Positions 1 through 8,184 are shown, numbered from the stretch's first letter. The stretch is DNA of 64,000 bases from Anaerostipes sp. MSJ-23 (GCF_018918155.1 NZ_JAHLPY010000001.1:124001-188000); one strand, 5' to 3'. The notes: generated by a model from the letters alone, not told the origin. Made by a program: numbers and translations.

Positions 1-996
1 TAATGTATTGGCTGTTGTGTCGAATATCTCCGTTGCAAACGTAAACGAATAGTCACTAATGATCTCATACTGCAACCCGTCCAGATGCTCTTTTACACCA
101 TCATTCTTTGTAACAAAGGTAAATACCATATCTTTATTTATAAACATTTTGTTATACCTGCTTGTGATAGATAGTGTCCAAGGATTAACCTCTGGCTCGC
201 TCTCAGTAACCGTAATTTCGTCTGTTGTAACTTCTACATCGTGTTCTGTCCATCTTGCAGTAAATTTGACTATGCCTATCTTGATAAAGGTAACTGTGCC
301 GTCCTGAGCGATTGTTGCTACATTATTATCTGATGATATCCATTCAATCGTAGGATTATCTACTATTTGATCATTAATATAAGCAGTTGTTTCCAGTTTG
401 GCACTAGAAGGAATCTGGTATGCCTTTTCATAAGCACCTAATACAAGACGATAGTTAACTGTTGGTTTCCCATCTGCGGTACGCTCGCAAAACAAGTGGC
501 AGATACCATTCCTTCGTAGGATATTGTCAATCTTATATGTACCACCATACTCATTAAATGTATCACTAATAGATATGCGCTTAGACGCTAAATTATCCTC
601 TACAAGCAACTCTAGGTTTCCTGTCAACAAAATCATCGTCCCATCATTTGAAGACGCCATAGAAGCCATTTTCGTGCAGCAGCAAGGAATCCCCGTGACA
701 GTTCCGCTGTTAAGGTTTATTGTACCATCTGTCTGCTGTATAGTAGATTTGTAGTAAACATCATTTTCTGCCGTTTCTTTGTTTAGAACGATGTAATACC
801 TACCTTTGTACTTTAAAAGCGTTCCGGTGGACATAGGAGCATCTATTTGATAGTAAATAATCGAAGTATCACGTTCCTCAAGCCCATCATTATTTCTACG
901 AAAGACAACCTTAAAGTCCTGTGCTTGTGTTACGGCTGTCATAGTTTTGCTTTCTCTCTGCATTGTTTTATTAAAACTTCTTTTTAAAGTGTCCAA
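1..996 (-). CDS. Phage-like structural protein with Ig-like (Big_2) domain, 3' end outside window
   Basis: An open frame of 332 codons runs leftward off the window edge. I chose a TTG start at 996 because AGGACGGTG lies just upstream, and it sits 4 bases after the integrase stop; in-frame ATGs at 963 and 942 have poor ribosome sites. The first ~170 residues contain the stretch LLKYKGRYYIVLNKET, reminiscent of phage virion connector or tail components. A segment including IEWISSDNNVATI and GTVTF follows and looks like a bacterial Ig-like group 2 domain, then a further beta-rich region. There is no signal peptide or membrane segment. The position next to an integrase supports a prophage gene. 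The exact virion role is not recognised, and the C-terminus is not visible. Confidence 0.65.
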   Translation of the reverse strand, partial: MDTLKRSFNKTMQRESKTMTAVTQAQDFKVVFRRNNDGLEERDTSIIYYQIDAPMSTGTLLKYKGRYYIVLNKETAENDVYYKSTIQQTDGTINLNSGTVTGIPCCCTKMASMASSNDGTMILLTGNLELLVEDNLASKRISISDTFNEYGGTYKIDNILRRNGICHLFCERTADGKPTVNYRLVLGAYEKAYQIPSSAKLETTAYINDQIVDNPTIEWISSDNNVATIAQDGTVTFIKIGIVKFTARWTEHDVEVTTDEITVTESEPEVNPWTLSITSRYNKMFINKDMVFTFVTKNDGVKEHLDGLQYEIISDYSFTFATEIFDTTANTL

Positions 997-1000
997 TTAA

Positions 1001-1960
1001 TCACCGTCCTTTCTTCCTCATGGAGATGTGAGTGCCTTCATGTTCATGGTTTTTTATAGTATCTAACGGATTGAATCGTTCAAAATCAATCTGTAAATCA
1101 TTTCCAAATAACGTAACATATTCTTTTGTCATGTCCAGAGTAGAGTGTCCCATAATCTTTTGTAGTCGGAATATATCGCCACCATTGATGATCCAATGCT
1201 TGGCGAAGGTATGTCTAAATAGATGGCATGATGTTTTGCTCACGTTATGTTTTAAATTGTAGTTATGGACTAACTGTTGATATGTTCTCACGGCTGACTG
1301 CTTGCCATAATCATTGCAGAAGAGGTAATCTTCTGGTTCTCCGCCACGAATTTCAAGATATTCCTGCAAGATTGCAGATAAGGATTCAGATAAAGGGATT
1401 ACCTGTTGCTTACGGTTCTTGGTTTTGCGTAGCACGATAAAACCGCTTGAAAAGTCAACGTCACAGATACGCACATTTAATGCCGTACGTATACGATTTG
1501 CTGTTGCAAGTAAGTAGTTTTCGAATACCCACGTTTTGTACTCGGCAAACGTGCATTTGCGCAGATTTGGTTTTTCTAATAGTCGTTCTAATTCATCATC
1601 GGAGTAAGTTTGCTTGATTGGTTTTTCGATTTTGCATAATTGTATTTTAAAAGATTCCATATAACCACAATCCATACAGTAGTACAAAAACGCTCTGAGC
1701 GTCCTGAGATAAGTATTGATTGTTACGTCTTTGATTCGTACTTCGTCACGAAGCCATAAGACATAGTCGTCAATTGTGTCTTCTGAGATTGTATGCACTC
1801 GTTTTCTGGAGTCACAAAAATCGAAAAATCTTTTGTTGATTTGCTTATAAGATAGGATTGTTCTTTCTGATAAGTTTCTGACTTTGCATTTTTTTAAATA
1901 CATTTCAAATGCTTGATTGAGAGTTAGATTTGTTGGATTTGACATCTTTATTTTTCGCAT
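1001..1960 (-). CDS. Tyrosine recombinase / phage-type integrase
   Basis: This 319-residue site-specific recombinase is complete. Residues ~10-105 form the N-terminal SAM-like core-binding domain, and residues ~115-290 the catalytic domain. The active-site set is visible: Arg156 (in ATANRIRTAL), a lysine in the beta-hairpin near 179-184, His246 and Arg249 (HLFRH), His272 (GHSTLDM) and the nucleophile Tyr281 (MTKEYVTLF). The ATG at 1960 follows AAAGGCAGGGA; an internal Met6 is an alternative. It lies about 130 bases from the truncated tRNA-Leu, the usual arrangement of an integrase beside its own attachment site, and the gene is read away from the tRNA into the element. It probably catalyses integration and excision of the element to the left. 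Confidence 0.93.
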   Translation of the reverse strand: MRKIKMSNPTNLTLNQAFEMYLKKCKVRNLSERTILSYKQINKRFFDFCDSRKRVHTISEDTIDDYVLWLRDEVRIKDVTINTYLRTLRAFLYYCMDCGYMESFKIQLCKIEKPIKQTYSDDELERLLEKPNLRKCTFAEYKTWVFENYLLATANRIRTALNVRICDVDFSSGFIVLRKTKNRKQQVIPLSESLSAILQEYLEIRGGEPEDYLFCNDYGKQSAVRTYQQLVHNYNLKHNVSKTSCHLFRHTFAKHWIINGGDIFRLQKIMGHSTLDMTKEYVTLFGNDLQIDFERFNPLDTIKNHEHEGTHISMRKKGR

Positions 1961-2004
1961 GATTCCCTGCCTTTCGTAGCGCTTGACTAGGTCAAGATTA
2001 AACG

Positions 2005-2064
2005 AAAAATCTAGCGAAAAATAAAAAAGCGATTCAGAAGCAAATCACCTCTAAACCGCATAAA
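2005..2064. repeat. Imperfect direct repeat, copy A (element side of tRNA-Leu remnant)
   Basis: This ~60-base stretch begins with AAAAATCTAGCG and ends with CTAAACCGCATAAA. It closely matches copy B at 2334-2393, with several substitutions. Both copies contain the 10-mer AAATCTAGCG, which also occurs inside the tRNA-Leu anticodon arm (2105-2114). Each copy encodes a terminator-like hairpin on the minus strand. The two copies flank the interrupted tRNA-Leu. Confidence 0.75.
2016..2059 (-). terminator. Terminator-like hairpin downstream of tRNA-Leu remnant
   Basis: On the minus strand, GCGGTTTAGAGG pairs imperfectly with TTCTGAATCGC and is followed by TTTTTTATTTTTC. It would end transcripts from the tRNA-Leu promoter before they reach the integrase gene. 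Confidence 0.6.
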
Positions 2065-2093
2065 TACGCGCTTTTTTGAATGTTTGAATTGAT

Positions 2094-2139
2094 CACTAGA
2101 ACCTAAATCTAGCGCGTCTGCCAATTCCGCCACATCCGC
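2094..2139 (-). pseudogene. tRNA-Leu(UAG), 5' half only (attachment-site remnant)
   Basis: Read on the minus strand from 2139, the sequence has a tRNA-Leu acceptor 5' strand (GCGGATG), a D-arm (GGCGGAATTGGCAGAC) and an anticodon arm with loop TTTAGGT (anticodon UAG). After TTCTAGTG the sequence stops resembling a tRNA: there is no T-arm (GTTCRA) and no 3' acceptor strand CATCCGC. The adjacent tyrosine recombinase explains this as recombination in the anticodon region that left the 3' half elsewhere. It is non-functional as it stands, so an intact UAG-Leu tRNA must exist elsewhere in the genome. Confidence 0.8.
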
Positions 2140-2219
2140 AAATATACTATATACATTCACAAGAATCTCCGAACTCATATTCATCTTATGATTTCAGCTC
2201 TCTCGTTGACTGCTTGCTT

Positions 2220-2248
2220 AGTATATCAATTAATTTACAGAATGTCAA
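2220..2248 (-). promoter_or_regulatory. Consensus sigma-A promoter for the tRNA-Leu remnant
   Basis: The minus strand carries TTGACA (2248-2243), a 17-base spacer and TATACT (2225-2220), reading toward the tRNA-Leu about 75 bases downstream. This is a near-perfect housekeeping promoter, so the broken tRNA is probably still transcribed. Confidence 0.8.
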
Positions 2249-2333
2249 GCATTTATTTCATAAATTTTAAAGAAAAATTTTCATCATCCCTACTTTCTAT
2301 TTCCTATACTACTTGATTACTAGTGAAGCGAAG

Positions 2334-2393
2334 AAAAATCTAGCGAAAATCAAAAATGCGATCTAGAAGCAAAATACTTCTAAACCGCATAAA
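2334..2393. repeat. Imperfect direct repeat, copy B (tRNA-array side)
   Basis: This is the partner of the repeat at 2005-2064 and lies 329 bases away. It shares AAAAATCTAGCGAAAA, the hairpin arms and CTAAACCGCATAAA. It doubles as the terminator of the tRNA array. Confidence 0.75.
2346..2388 (-). terminator. Terminator of the tRNA array
   Basis: On the minus strand, GCGGTTTAGAAG (2388-2377) pairs with CTTCTAGATCGC (2369-2358) and is followed by ATTTTTGATTTT. It lies directly after tRNA-Lys. Confidence 0.8.
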
Positions 2394-2405
2394 ACTTAAC
2401 TATAC

Positions 2406-2478
2406 TGAGCGTGCGGGGATTCGAACCCCGGACAACTTGATTAAAAGTCAAGTGCTCTACCACCTGAGCTACACACCC
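2406..2478 (-). tRNA. tRNA-Lys(UUU)
   Basis: A complete cloverleaf: acceptor GGGTGTG/CACGCTC, anticodon stem-loop CTTGA-CTTTTAA-TCAAG with anticodon UUU, T-arm GGGGTTCGAATCCCC, discriminator A. CCA is not encoded. It is the last gene of the array. Confidence 0.95.
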
Positions 2479-2519
2479 ATATTCATTTTCTCATCGCTGT
2501 AAATATCAGCGAAAAACAG

Positions 2520-2594
<75 letters not shown>

Positions 2595-2618
2595 ATATAT
2601 ATTTTTACAAAAGAAAAG

Positions 2619-2692
<74 letters not shown>

Positions 2693-2695
2693 AAA

Positions 2696-2766
2696 AGCGG
2701 GTGATGGGAATCGAACCCACGTGATCAGCTTGGAAGGCTGGAGTTCTACCATTGAACTACACCCGC
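2696..2766 (-). tRNA. tRNA-Gly(UCC)
   Basis: Acceptor GCGGGTG/CACCCGC and anticodon loop CTTCCAA (UCC). The D-arm is short, as expected for tRNA-Gly, and the T-arm GTGGGTTCGATTCCCAT is intact. Confidence 0.95.
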
Positions 2767-2770
2767 TTAG

Positions 2771-2845
2771 TCGGGGTGACAGGATTCGAACCTGCGACCT
2801 CTTGATCCCAAATCAAGCGCTCTAGCCAAGCTGAGCCACACCCCG
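2771..2845 (-). tRNA. tRNA-Pro(UGG)
   Basis: Acceptor CGGGGTG/CACCCCG, anticodon loop TTTGGGA (UGG) and T-arm CAGGTTCGAATCCTG. It is the first gene of the array after the promoter at 2901-2929. Confidence 0.95.
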
Positions 2846-2900
2846 ATTCTATTGTGTTGGCTGTGAGTGTTTTTTGTTTGTGTCGCTCACAACAAAACCT

Positions 2901-2929
2901 ATCTTACTCTATTATTCTCTATTTGTCAA
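2901..2929 (-). promoter_or_regulatory. Promoter of the tRNA array
   Basis: The minus strand carries TTGACA (2929-2924), a 17-base spacer and TAAGAT (2906-2901), about 55 bases upstream of tRNA-Pro. A strong constitutive promoter fits a stable-RNA operon. Confidence 0.8.
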
Positions 2930-2961
2930 CACTTTTTTTCAATTTTTTTCAAAAAAAATTT

Positions 2962-2999
2962 TACAAACCAAAACGGAAGCATCTGAAACGATGCTTCCG
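2962..2999 (-). terminator. Terminator of the small membrane protein gene
   Basis: A perfect 10-bp stem CGGAAGCATC/GATGCTTCCG with a 6-base loop is followed on the minus strand by TTTTGGTTTGT. Confidence 0.85.
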
Positions 3000-3022
3000 C
3001 CTTGATTTTACATGCTTTTGAA

Positions 3023-3283
3023 TTATTTTACTTCTTCAACGTCATCGTCTTTTGAATCCTCTTCTTCAAAAAAATCATCATCAAAATCGTCATCGAAGTC
3101 TTCATCAAAATCATCCATGTAGTCAGGTGTCAGATATTTATAAACTGCATATGCAATTCCTGCTACTGCTGCAACTGCACCAAGAATAGCAAGTGCCCAT
3201 ACAATTTTATTATCTTCTTTGTCCCTTTTGCTCATAATATCTGATACCTTTGCCATTTCTAAAAAATCACTAAAATTTTTCAT
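3023..3283 (-). CDS. Small membrane protein with acidic C-terminal tail
   Basis: The product has 86 residues. Residues ~1-27 are a charged cytoplasmic segment, residues ~28-48 a single hydrophobic helix (IVWALAILGAVAAVAGIAYA), and residues ~55-86 are almost entirely Asp, Glu and Phe with repeated DDF units. The ATG at 3283 is preceded by GGAAGAG. Short single-span proteins with acidic tails are common in Lachnospiraceae, but I recognise no characterised function. The GAT/GAA-rich low-complexity DNA at 3065-3115 results from this tail. It has its own terminator and lies downstream of pcrA. Confidence 0.75.
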   Translation of the reverse strand: MKNFSDFLEMAKVSDIMSKRDKEDNKIVWALAILGAVAAVAGIAYAVYKYLTPDYMDDFDEDFDDDFDDDFFEEEDSKDDDVEEVK

Positions 3284-3348
3284 GCCGCTCTTCCTTTCTA
3301 TTCGTTTTTTTTATTATATCACTTATTGTTGCCTATTACTAACTATTT

Positions 3349-5559
3349 TTATTGCTTTATGTCAACTTTTTTTAATTTTGCAAAAGAAGCAAACATCTTC
3401 TTTCTCCCACACTTTTCAAAGTCAACCGTAACCTCATAATCACGACCTCCTGAAACAATGTCTTGCACAATTCCCTTGCCAAATTTTATATGAGACACCA
3501 TATCCCCAACCTGATAAGATAATGTTACAGAAGATGGTGCTGCAAAAGTTTTTGTCTGATATGGCTTTCTAAATTTTTGAGCACGTGTTGCTGAAAATAA
3601 AGCCTTTTCTTTGCGTTTTTCTCTCGATTGCGTTTCCATTCCTATTTTCATCAGATTTTCTGGAATTTCATCAATAAATCTTGAAACAGAATTAAACTGT
3701 GTTCTTCCATGTACCATTCTTCTTTTTGCTGCACTTAAATAAAGTTTCTTCTTCGCTCTTGTAATTCCAACATAGCAAAGTCTTCTTTCTTCCTCCATAT
3801 CATCATCATTTTCTGACATAATGGTCATATAACTTGGGAAAATTCCATCTTCCATTCCACAAATAAAAACGTAAGGAAATTCAAGACCTTTTGCACTGTG
3901 AAGTGTCATTAAAACAACTCGATTATCTGATTCTTCTAAGTTATCAATGTCCGCAACAAGTGCAATTTCCTCTAAAAGACCTTCTAGAGTCGGTTCCTGT
4001 GTTTCTTCTTCATAAGTTACAATCTTATTTAAAAGTTCTTCAATATTTTCAATACGACCAAGAGCTTCTTCTGTCTCCTCTGCTTTTAATTCTTCCACAT
4101 ATCCAGTCTTTTGTATTATTTCATCAAAAAGCTCTTTTAAAGTTCCTATCGCTTCTTGATTTCTAAATTCTTGAATCAAATCTGCAAATCCCTGAATTTT
4201 CTTTTTTGCATTTCCAAGAGTGGTTATCTGCTCTGCTTCAAAACATGCGTCCAAAAAGCTGATTCCATGCTCAATCGCATAAGTTTCTACTTTATTAACA
4301 GTTGCGGCACCAATTCCACGCCTTGGAACATTGATAATCCTTTTTACCGCCAAATCGTCTTGTCCATTATCAACCGCTTTTAAATAGCTAATCATATCTT
4401 TTACTTCTTTACGCTGATAGAAATTGGTTCCTCCTACAATTCGATACGGAATATTTTTTATCATAAATCGCTCTTCAAATACACGAGATTGAGCATTTGT
4501 GCGATATAAAATTGCTATATTTTTATACTCATATCCTTCATTTGAAAGCTCTTCAATCTTTTCTGCAATTTGCCCGGCCTCTTCATGTTCTGTTTCATAC
4601 TGATGGAATTCAATAAAATCTCCTTCCTCATTTTCTGTCCAGAGTTTTTTCTCTTTTCTTCCATGATTATGCGCAATGACCTCATTAGCGGCATTTAAAA
4701 TATTTTTTGTAGAGCGATAATTTTGTTCCAACTTAATCGTCTGTGCATCTGGAAAAATATTTTCAAAATTCAAAATATTTTTGATATTGGCCCCACGAAA
4801 TCGGTAAATTGATTGATCATCATCTCCAACTACGCAAAGATTTCGATACTTTCTTGCCAACATACTTACCAGCTGAAACTGAATTGTATTTGTATCTTGA
4901 TACTCATCAATCATAATATAACGAAATCTTTCCTGATAATAATCAAGCACTTCTGGATGAAATTGAAATAATTCTACTGTTTTAAACAATAAATCATCAA
5001 AATCAAGCGCATTATTTGAACGAAGCTGTTTTTGATATTCTTTATAAATTTCTGCAATTTTTTTCTTTCTAAAATCAAATTGATTCTTTATTTCATATTC
5101 AGATGGTGTAATGAATTCATCTTTTGCTGATGAAATTTCACTGATAATACTGCGCTCTGGCATCGTTTTTGTATCAATTTTATAAGTCTTGCAAATCGAA
5201 CGAATCAATGATTTTTGATCATCTCCATCATAGATTGTAAAACTGTTCCCATATCCAAGCTTATCAATATGTCTTCTTAAAATTCGAACACAAGTAGAAT
5301 GGAATGTACTAACCCATATATTTTCCGCCCCATATCCAACCAGCTGATCTACCCTTTCTCTCATTTCTCTGGCCGCTTTATTTGTAAACGTAATCGCCAT
5401 AATATGATAAGGATTTACCCCCTGATCGATTAGATAAGCAATCCTGTGCGTCAAGACTCTCGTTTTTCCTGATCCTGCTCCTGCAAGCAATAATAACGGC
5501 CCTTCTGTACAAAACACAGCTTCTTTTTGTTGTTCATTTAATGTATCATAAATATCCAT
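3349..5559 (-). CDS. pcrA: ATP-dependent DNA helicase PcrA/UvrD
   Basis: This superfamily 1A 3'-5' DNA helicase has 736 residues, typical for PcrA. Walker A lies at about 27-33 (GAGSGKT), DEYQD (Walker B) near 218, the QSIYRFRGA motif near 250, and motif VI (VGITRAKKKL) near 600. The C-terminal ~55 residues (YQVGDMVSHIKFGKGIV) form the Tudor-like RNA-polymerase-binding domain typical of PcrA. It acts in excision repair, replication restart and removal of recombination intermediates. The ATG at 5559 has GGAAAG upstream. It is transcribed divergently from the DUF1836 gene. Confidence 0.95.
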   Translation of the reverse strand: MDIYDTLNEQQKEAVFCTEGPLLLLAGAGSGKTRVLTHRIAYLIDQGVNPYHIMAITFTNKAAREMRERVDQLVGYGAENIWVSTFHSTCVRILRRHIDKLGYGNSFTIYDGDDQKSLIRSICKTYKIDTKTMPERSIISEISSAKDEFITPSEYEIKNQFDFRKKKIAEIYKEYQKQLRSNNALDFDDLLFKTVELFQFHPEVLDYYQERFRYIMIDEYQDTNTIQFQLVSMLARKYRNLCVVGDDDQSIYRFRGANIKNILNFENIFPDAQTIKLEQNYRSTKNILNAANEVIAHNHGRKEKKLWTENEEGDFIEFHQYETEHEEAGQIAEKIEELSNEGYEYKNIAILYRTNAQSRVFEERFMIKNIPYRIVGGTNFYQRKEVKDMISYLKAVDNGQDDLAVKRIINVPRRGIGAATVNKVETYAIEHGISFLDACFEAEQITTLGNAKKKIQGFADLIQEFRNQEAIGTLKELFDEIIQKTGYVEELKAEETEEALGRIENIEELLNKIVTYEEETQEPTLEGLLEEIALVADIDNLEESDNRVVLMTLHSAKGLEFPYVFICGMEDGIFPSYMTIMSENDDDMEEERRLCYVGITRAKKKLYLSAAKRRMVHGRTQFNSVSRFIDEIPENLMKIGMETQSREKRKEKALFSATRAQKFRKPYQTKTFAAPSSVTLSYQVGDMVSHIKFGKGIVQDIVSGGRDYEVTVDFEKCGRKKMFASFAKLKKVDIKQ

Positions 5560-5630
5560 AAACGTTTCCCTTTCCTCTTTTTTTTGCGTGGCTTTATTAT
5601 ACTACACAAAGCAGAAAATGCACAGAACTC

Positions 5631-5659
5631 TTGTCATATAGTTTAAATAACCGTATAAT
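5631..5659 (+). promoter_or_regulatory. Promoter of the DUF1836 gene
   Basis: TTGTCA (5631-5636), a 17-base spacer and TATAAT (5654-5659) lie 27 bases before the start codon. This is a good sigma-A match. Confidence 0.75.
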
Positions 5660-5685
5660 GTAGTTATAAGATAAGGAGAATTACC

Positions 5686-6291
5686 ATGGAATTTGAAGAC
5701 AAACTGAAACAATGGATGGAGCTGGACTATGTACCGCCAGAAGATATCCCAAACATCGATCTATATATGGATCAAATCACAACATTTCTGGAAGAACAAT
5801 TAAAAAATACAAAACGTTATGAGGAAGACAAAATTTTTACTAAAACCATGATTAACAATTATTCAAAAAATGGTCTTCTTCCTCCTTCTAATAAGAAAAA
5901 ATATTCCAGAAATCATATGATCCTTTTGATCTATATTTATTATTTGAAAAGTTTTCTTTCGATTTCTGATATTAAAAACTTCTTAAAACCTCTGACAGAT
6001 ACCTTTTATAACAATCCAAAAAATCAAATTTCTTTCTTTGAAATTTACAAAGAAATTTTTCAGATGGAACACAATTACAACGAACCAATCCGTGAATCCA
6101 TTATGGAAACGTTCGAAAAAGCACAGGAAACTTTTCCTGAACTGTCTGATGGAAAGCAAAAAGAACTACTTCAGAAATTTTCTTTTATCACCCTGATGGG
6201 CTATGATATTTACTTAAGAAAACAGGTTCTTGAAAAAATGATCGATGAATTATATCAGGACGATGAAACAGACAAAAAAAAGAAGAAATAG
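5686..6291 (+). CDS. DUF1836 domain-containing protein (putative MerR-like regulator)
   Basis: The product has 201 residues and no signal or membrane segment. Residues ~50-150 match the DUF1836 pattern seen in Firmicutes: a helical region with KTMINNYSKNGLLPPSNKKKYSRN followed in pieces by ILLIYIYYLKSFLSISDI. The Lys/Tyr-rich turn resembles the winged-helix DNA-binding part of MerR-type regulators, so a DNA-binding role is plausible but inferred. AAGGAG lies 7 bases before the ATG. It is a single-gene unit, divergent from pcrA and convergent with the YerC-type gene. Confidence 0.75.
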   Translation: MEFEDKLKQWMELDYVPPEDIPNIDLYMDQITTFLEEQLKNTKRYEEDKIFTKTMINNYSKNGLLPPSNKKKYSRNHMILLIYIYYLKSFLSISDIKNFLKPLTDTFYNNPKNQISFFEIYKEIFQMEHNYNEPIRESIMETFEKAQETFPELSDGKQKELLQKFSFITLMGYDIYLRKQVLEKMIDELYQDDETDKKKKK

Positions 6292-6299
6292 GATTGCTC

Positions 6300-6587
6300 C
6301 TATTTCTTCATTTTTTTAAATACCATATCATAGCCGTCGCTTCCATAATTCAATGACCGATTGACCCTGCTAATCGTTGCTGTGGATGCTCCAGTCTTTT
6401 CTGCAACTTCCAAATAAGTATGCTTATCTCTCAGCATAGAGGCCACTTCAAATCTCTGAGCTAATGATTCTAATTCATTTACCGTACATAAATCTTCAAA
6501 GAATGTAAAACACTCTTCTTCTGTTTCCAGCGTTAAAACAGCCTGAAATAATTTTTTCACAGCTTCTGTCTTAATCTTCTTACCCAT
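6300..6587 (-). CDS. YerC/YecD-family TrpR-like DNA-binding protein
   Basis: The product has 95 residues and is a small all-helical protein of the TrpR/YerC superfamily. The DNA-reading helix-turn-helix lies at about residues 58-80 (YLEVAEKTGASTATISRVNR), preceded by the ELESLAQRFEVASML helix. Family members bind operator DNA; in Firmicutes this group is usually annotated YerC and is often found near pcrA, as here. The regulated genes are not evident. GGAAGTAAAG precedes the ATG at 6587. It ends 9 bases from the convergent DUF1836 gene. Confidence 0.85.
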   Translation of the reverse strand: MGKKIKTEAVKKLFQAVLTLETEEECFTFFEDLCTVNELESLAQRFEVASMLRDKHTYLEVAEKTGASTATISRVNRSLNYGSDGYDMVFKKMKK

Positions 6588-6652
6588 TTGCTTTACTTCC
6601 TTTCTGTGCTTGTATTTCCAATATACAGCATCAGCGTGCTAAAGTAAAGAAG

Positions 6653-8071
6653 TTATTTTGTTCTTCCTTCTTTTTTAAGACGGTAAAAATAATCTTTTGT
6701 TTCTTCTACAACAACTCCGTTTAATGCAAGCAATGCAATCAAGTTTGGTAAAGCCATCAGTCCATTACAAATATCTGCAATTGTCCATACCGCTTCTACT
6801 GTCATAAAAGGTCCGATAAATACTGCTAAAATATACAGCCATTTAAATACCATAACGACTTTATGTTTTCCATTCGTCAAATATTCAAGACAACGCTCAC
6901 TGTAATAATCCCATCCAAGAATTGTTGTAAACGCAAAGAATACAAGACACATCATTAATAAAAATGAAGAAAACTGTTCTGGAAATGGAAGCCCAATTGC
7001 AAAGGCTTTTGTTGTAACATTAACACCATCTAGACCCATATCCCATGCACCTGTCATAACAATTGAAAGACCTGTCATAGTACATACAACAATTGTATCA
7101 ATAAATGTTCCTGTCATAGAAACAAGTCCCTGACGTACAGGCTCATTTGTCTGTGCTGCTGCTGCCGCAATCGGTGCAGATCCAAGACCAGCTTCATTGG
7201 AAAAAATTCCTCTTGCAATTCCCTTCTGCATAGCAACAATCATAGCTCCAATCGCTCCACCTGCTGCTGCACGCAGTCCAAATGCTGACTGAATAATTTC
7301 TACAAACGCTGATGGAATCTGTGGTAAATGTGTCACTACAATAATTAAACAAATCGCAATATATGTAACGGCCATAAATGGAACGATAATTTCAGATACT
7401 TTGGAAATACGTTTGATTCCACCGATAACAACAAGTCCGACACAAATAGTCAAGATAATTCCTGCGATTACAATACTCCAAGAATAACTTCTTCCAAATA
7501 ACTCAACCGTATGGAGATTTTTTGGATCAAAAAATCCATTCACTGCGGAAGTAATACCATTTACCTGAGTAAAAGTTCCAATTCCAAATAGTCCAACCAT
7601 TGTTCCAAACACACAGAACAATTTTGCAAGCCATTTCCAGTTTTTCCCCATTCCGCGTTCAATATAATAGAATGGTCCGCCAAGTGCATGTCCGTCCTCT
7701 GCGATCACACGATACTTAACTGCCAGCATTCCTTCTGCATATTTTGTTGCCATGCCAAATAATGCTGCAAGCCACATCCAGAACATCGCACCAGGTCCTC
7801 CAGCCACGATTGCTGTCGCACATCCTACAATATTACCAGTTCCAATTGTTGCTGATAATGCGGTACATAGAGCACCAAAACTCGTTACTTCTCCTGTTCC
7901 ATCTTCTTCGTTATGGAAAATGTAATAAAGCGCTTTTTTAAGATGCAGAATCTGCAATCCTCCAAGGCGAATTGTCAGGAAAATTCCAGTTGCAAGAATT
8001 AACACAATCAATGGAATCCCCCAGATAAAATTATCAATCTTTCCCAAAACCTGATTCACTGCTTCTAACAT
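6653..8071 (-). CDS. Alanine/glycine:cation symporter (AGCS family)
   Basis: This 472-residue polytopic membrane protein has about 10-11 hydrophobic spans. Family signatures include the N-terminal GALCTALSATIGTGNIVG and the central GGAIGAMIVAMQKGIARGIFSNEAGLGSAPIAA, read as consecutive blocks. AGCS proteins import small neutral amino acids (alanine, glycine) with Na+ or H+. GGAGGAGAAACT precedes the ATG at 8071. A glycine riboswitch and attenuator lie in its leader, which points to glycine as a relevant substrate and controller. It has its own promoter and stands alone as a transcription unit. Confidence 0.93.
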   Translation of the reverse strand: MLEAVNQVLGKIDNFIWGIPLIVLILATGIFLTIRLGGLQILHLKKALYYIFHNEEDGTGEVTSFGALCTALSATIGTGNIVGCATAIVAGGPGAMFWMWLAALFGMATKYAEGMLAVKYRVIAEDGHALGGPFYYIERGMGKNWKWLAKLFCVFGTMVGLFGIGTFTQVNGITSAVNGFFDPKNLHTVELFGRSYSWSIVIAGIILTICVGLVVIGGIKRISKVSEIIVPFMAVTYIAICLIIVVTHLPQIPSAFVEIIQSAFGLRAAAGGAIGAMIVAMQKGIARGIFSNEAGLGSAPIAAAAAQTNEPVRQGLVSMTGTFIDTIVVCTMTGLSIVMTGAWDMGLDGVNVTTKAFAIGLPFPEQFSSFLLMMCLVFFAFTTILGWDYYSERCLEYLTNGKHKVVMVFKWLYILAVFIGPFMTVEAVWTIADICNGLMALPNLIALLALNGVVVEETKDYFYRLKKEGRTK

Positions 8072-8133
8072 AGTTTCTCCTCCAAAAAAATAGTATGCGA
8101 ATACATTCTTCTCGTGTATTTTAAAATTTTATA

Positions 8134-8163
8134 CACAAAAAAGAGCTGATTAACATCAGCTCT
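8134..8163 (-). terminator. Riboswitch expression-platform terminator
   Basis: On the minus strand a 9-bp stem (AGAGCTGAT/ATCAGCTCT) with loop GTTA is followed by TTTTTTGTG. It lies between the glycine aptamer and the symporter start and is therefore an attenuator rather than an end-of-gene terminator. Confidence 0.88.
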
Positions 8164-8184
8164 AAAGAGTATCTATCCATTGCT

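Noticed and set aside
3060-3120. Tandem GAT/GAA-like trinucleotide repeats
   Set aside because: They encode the Asp/Glu/Phe tail of the small membrane protein; this is low-complexity coding, not a separate repeat locus or CRISPR.
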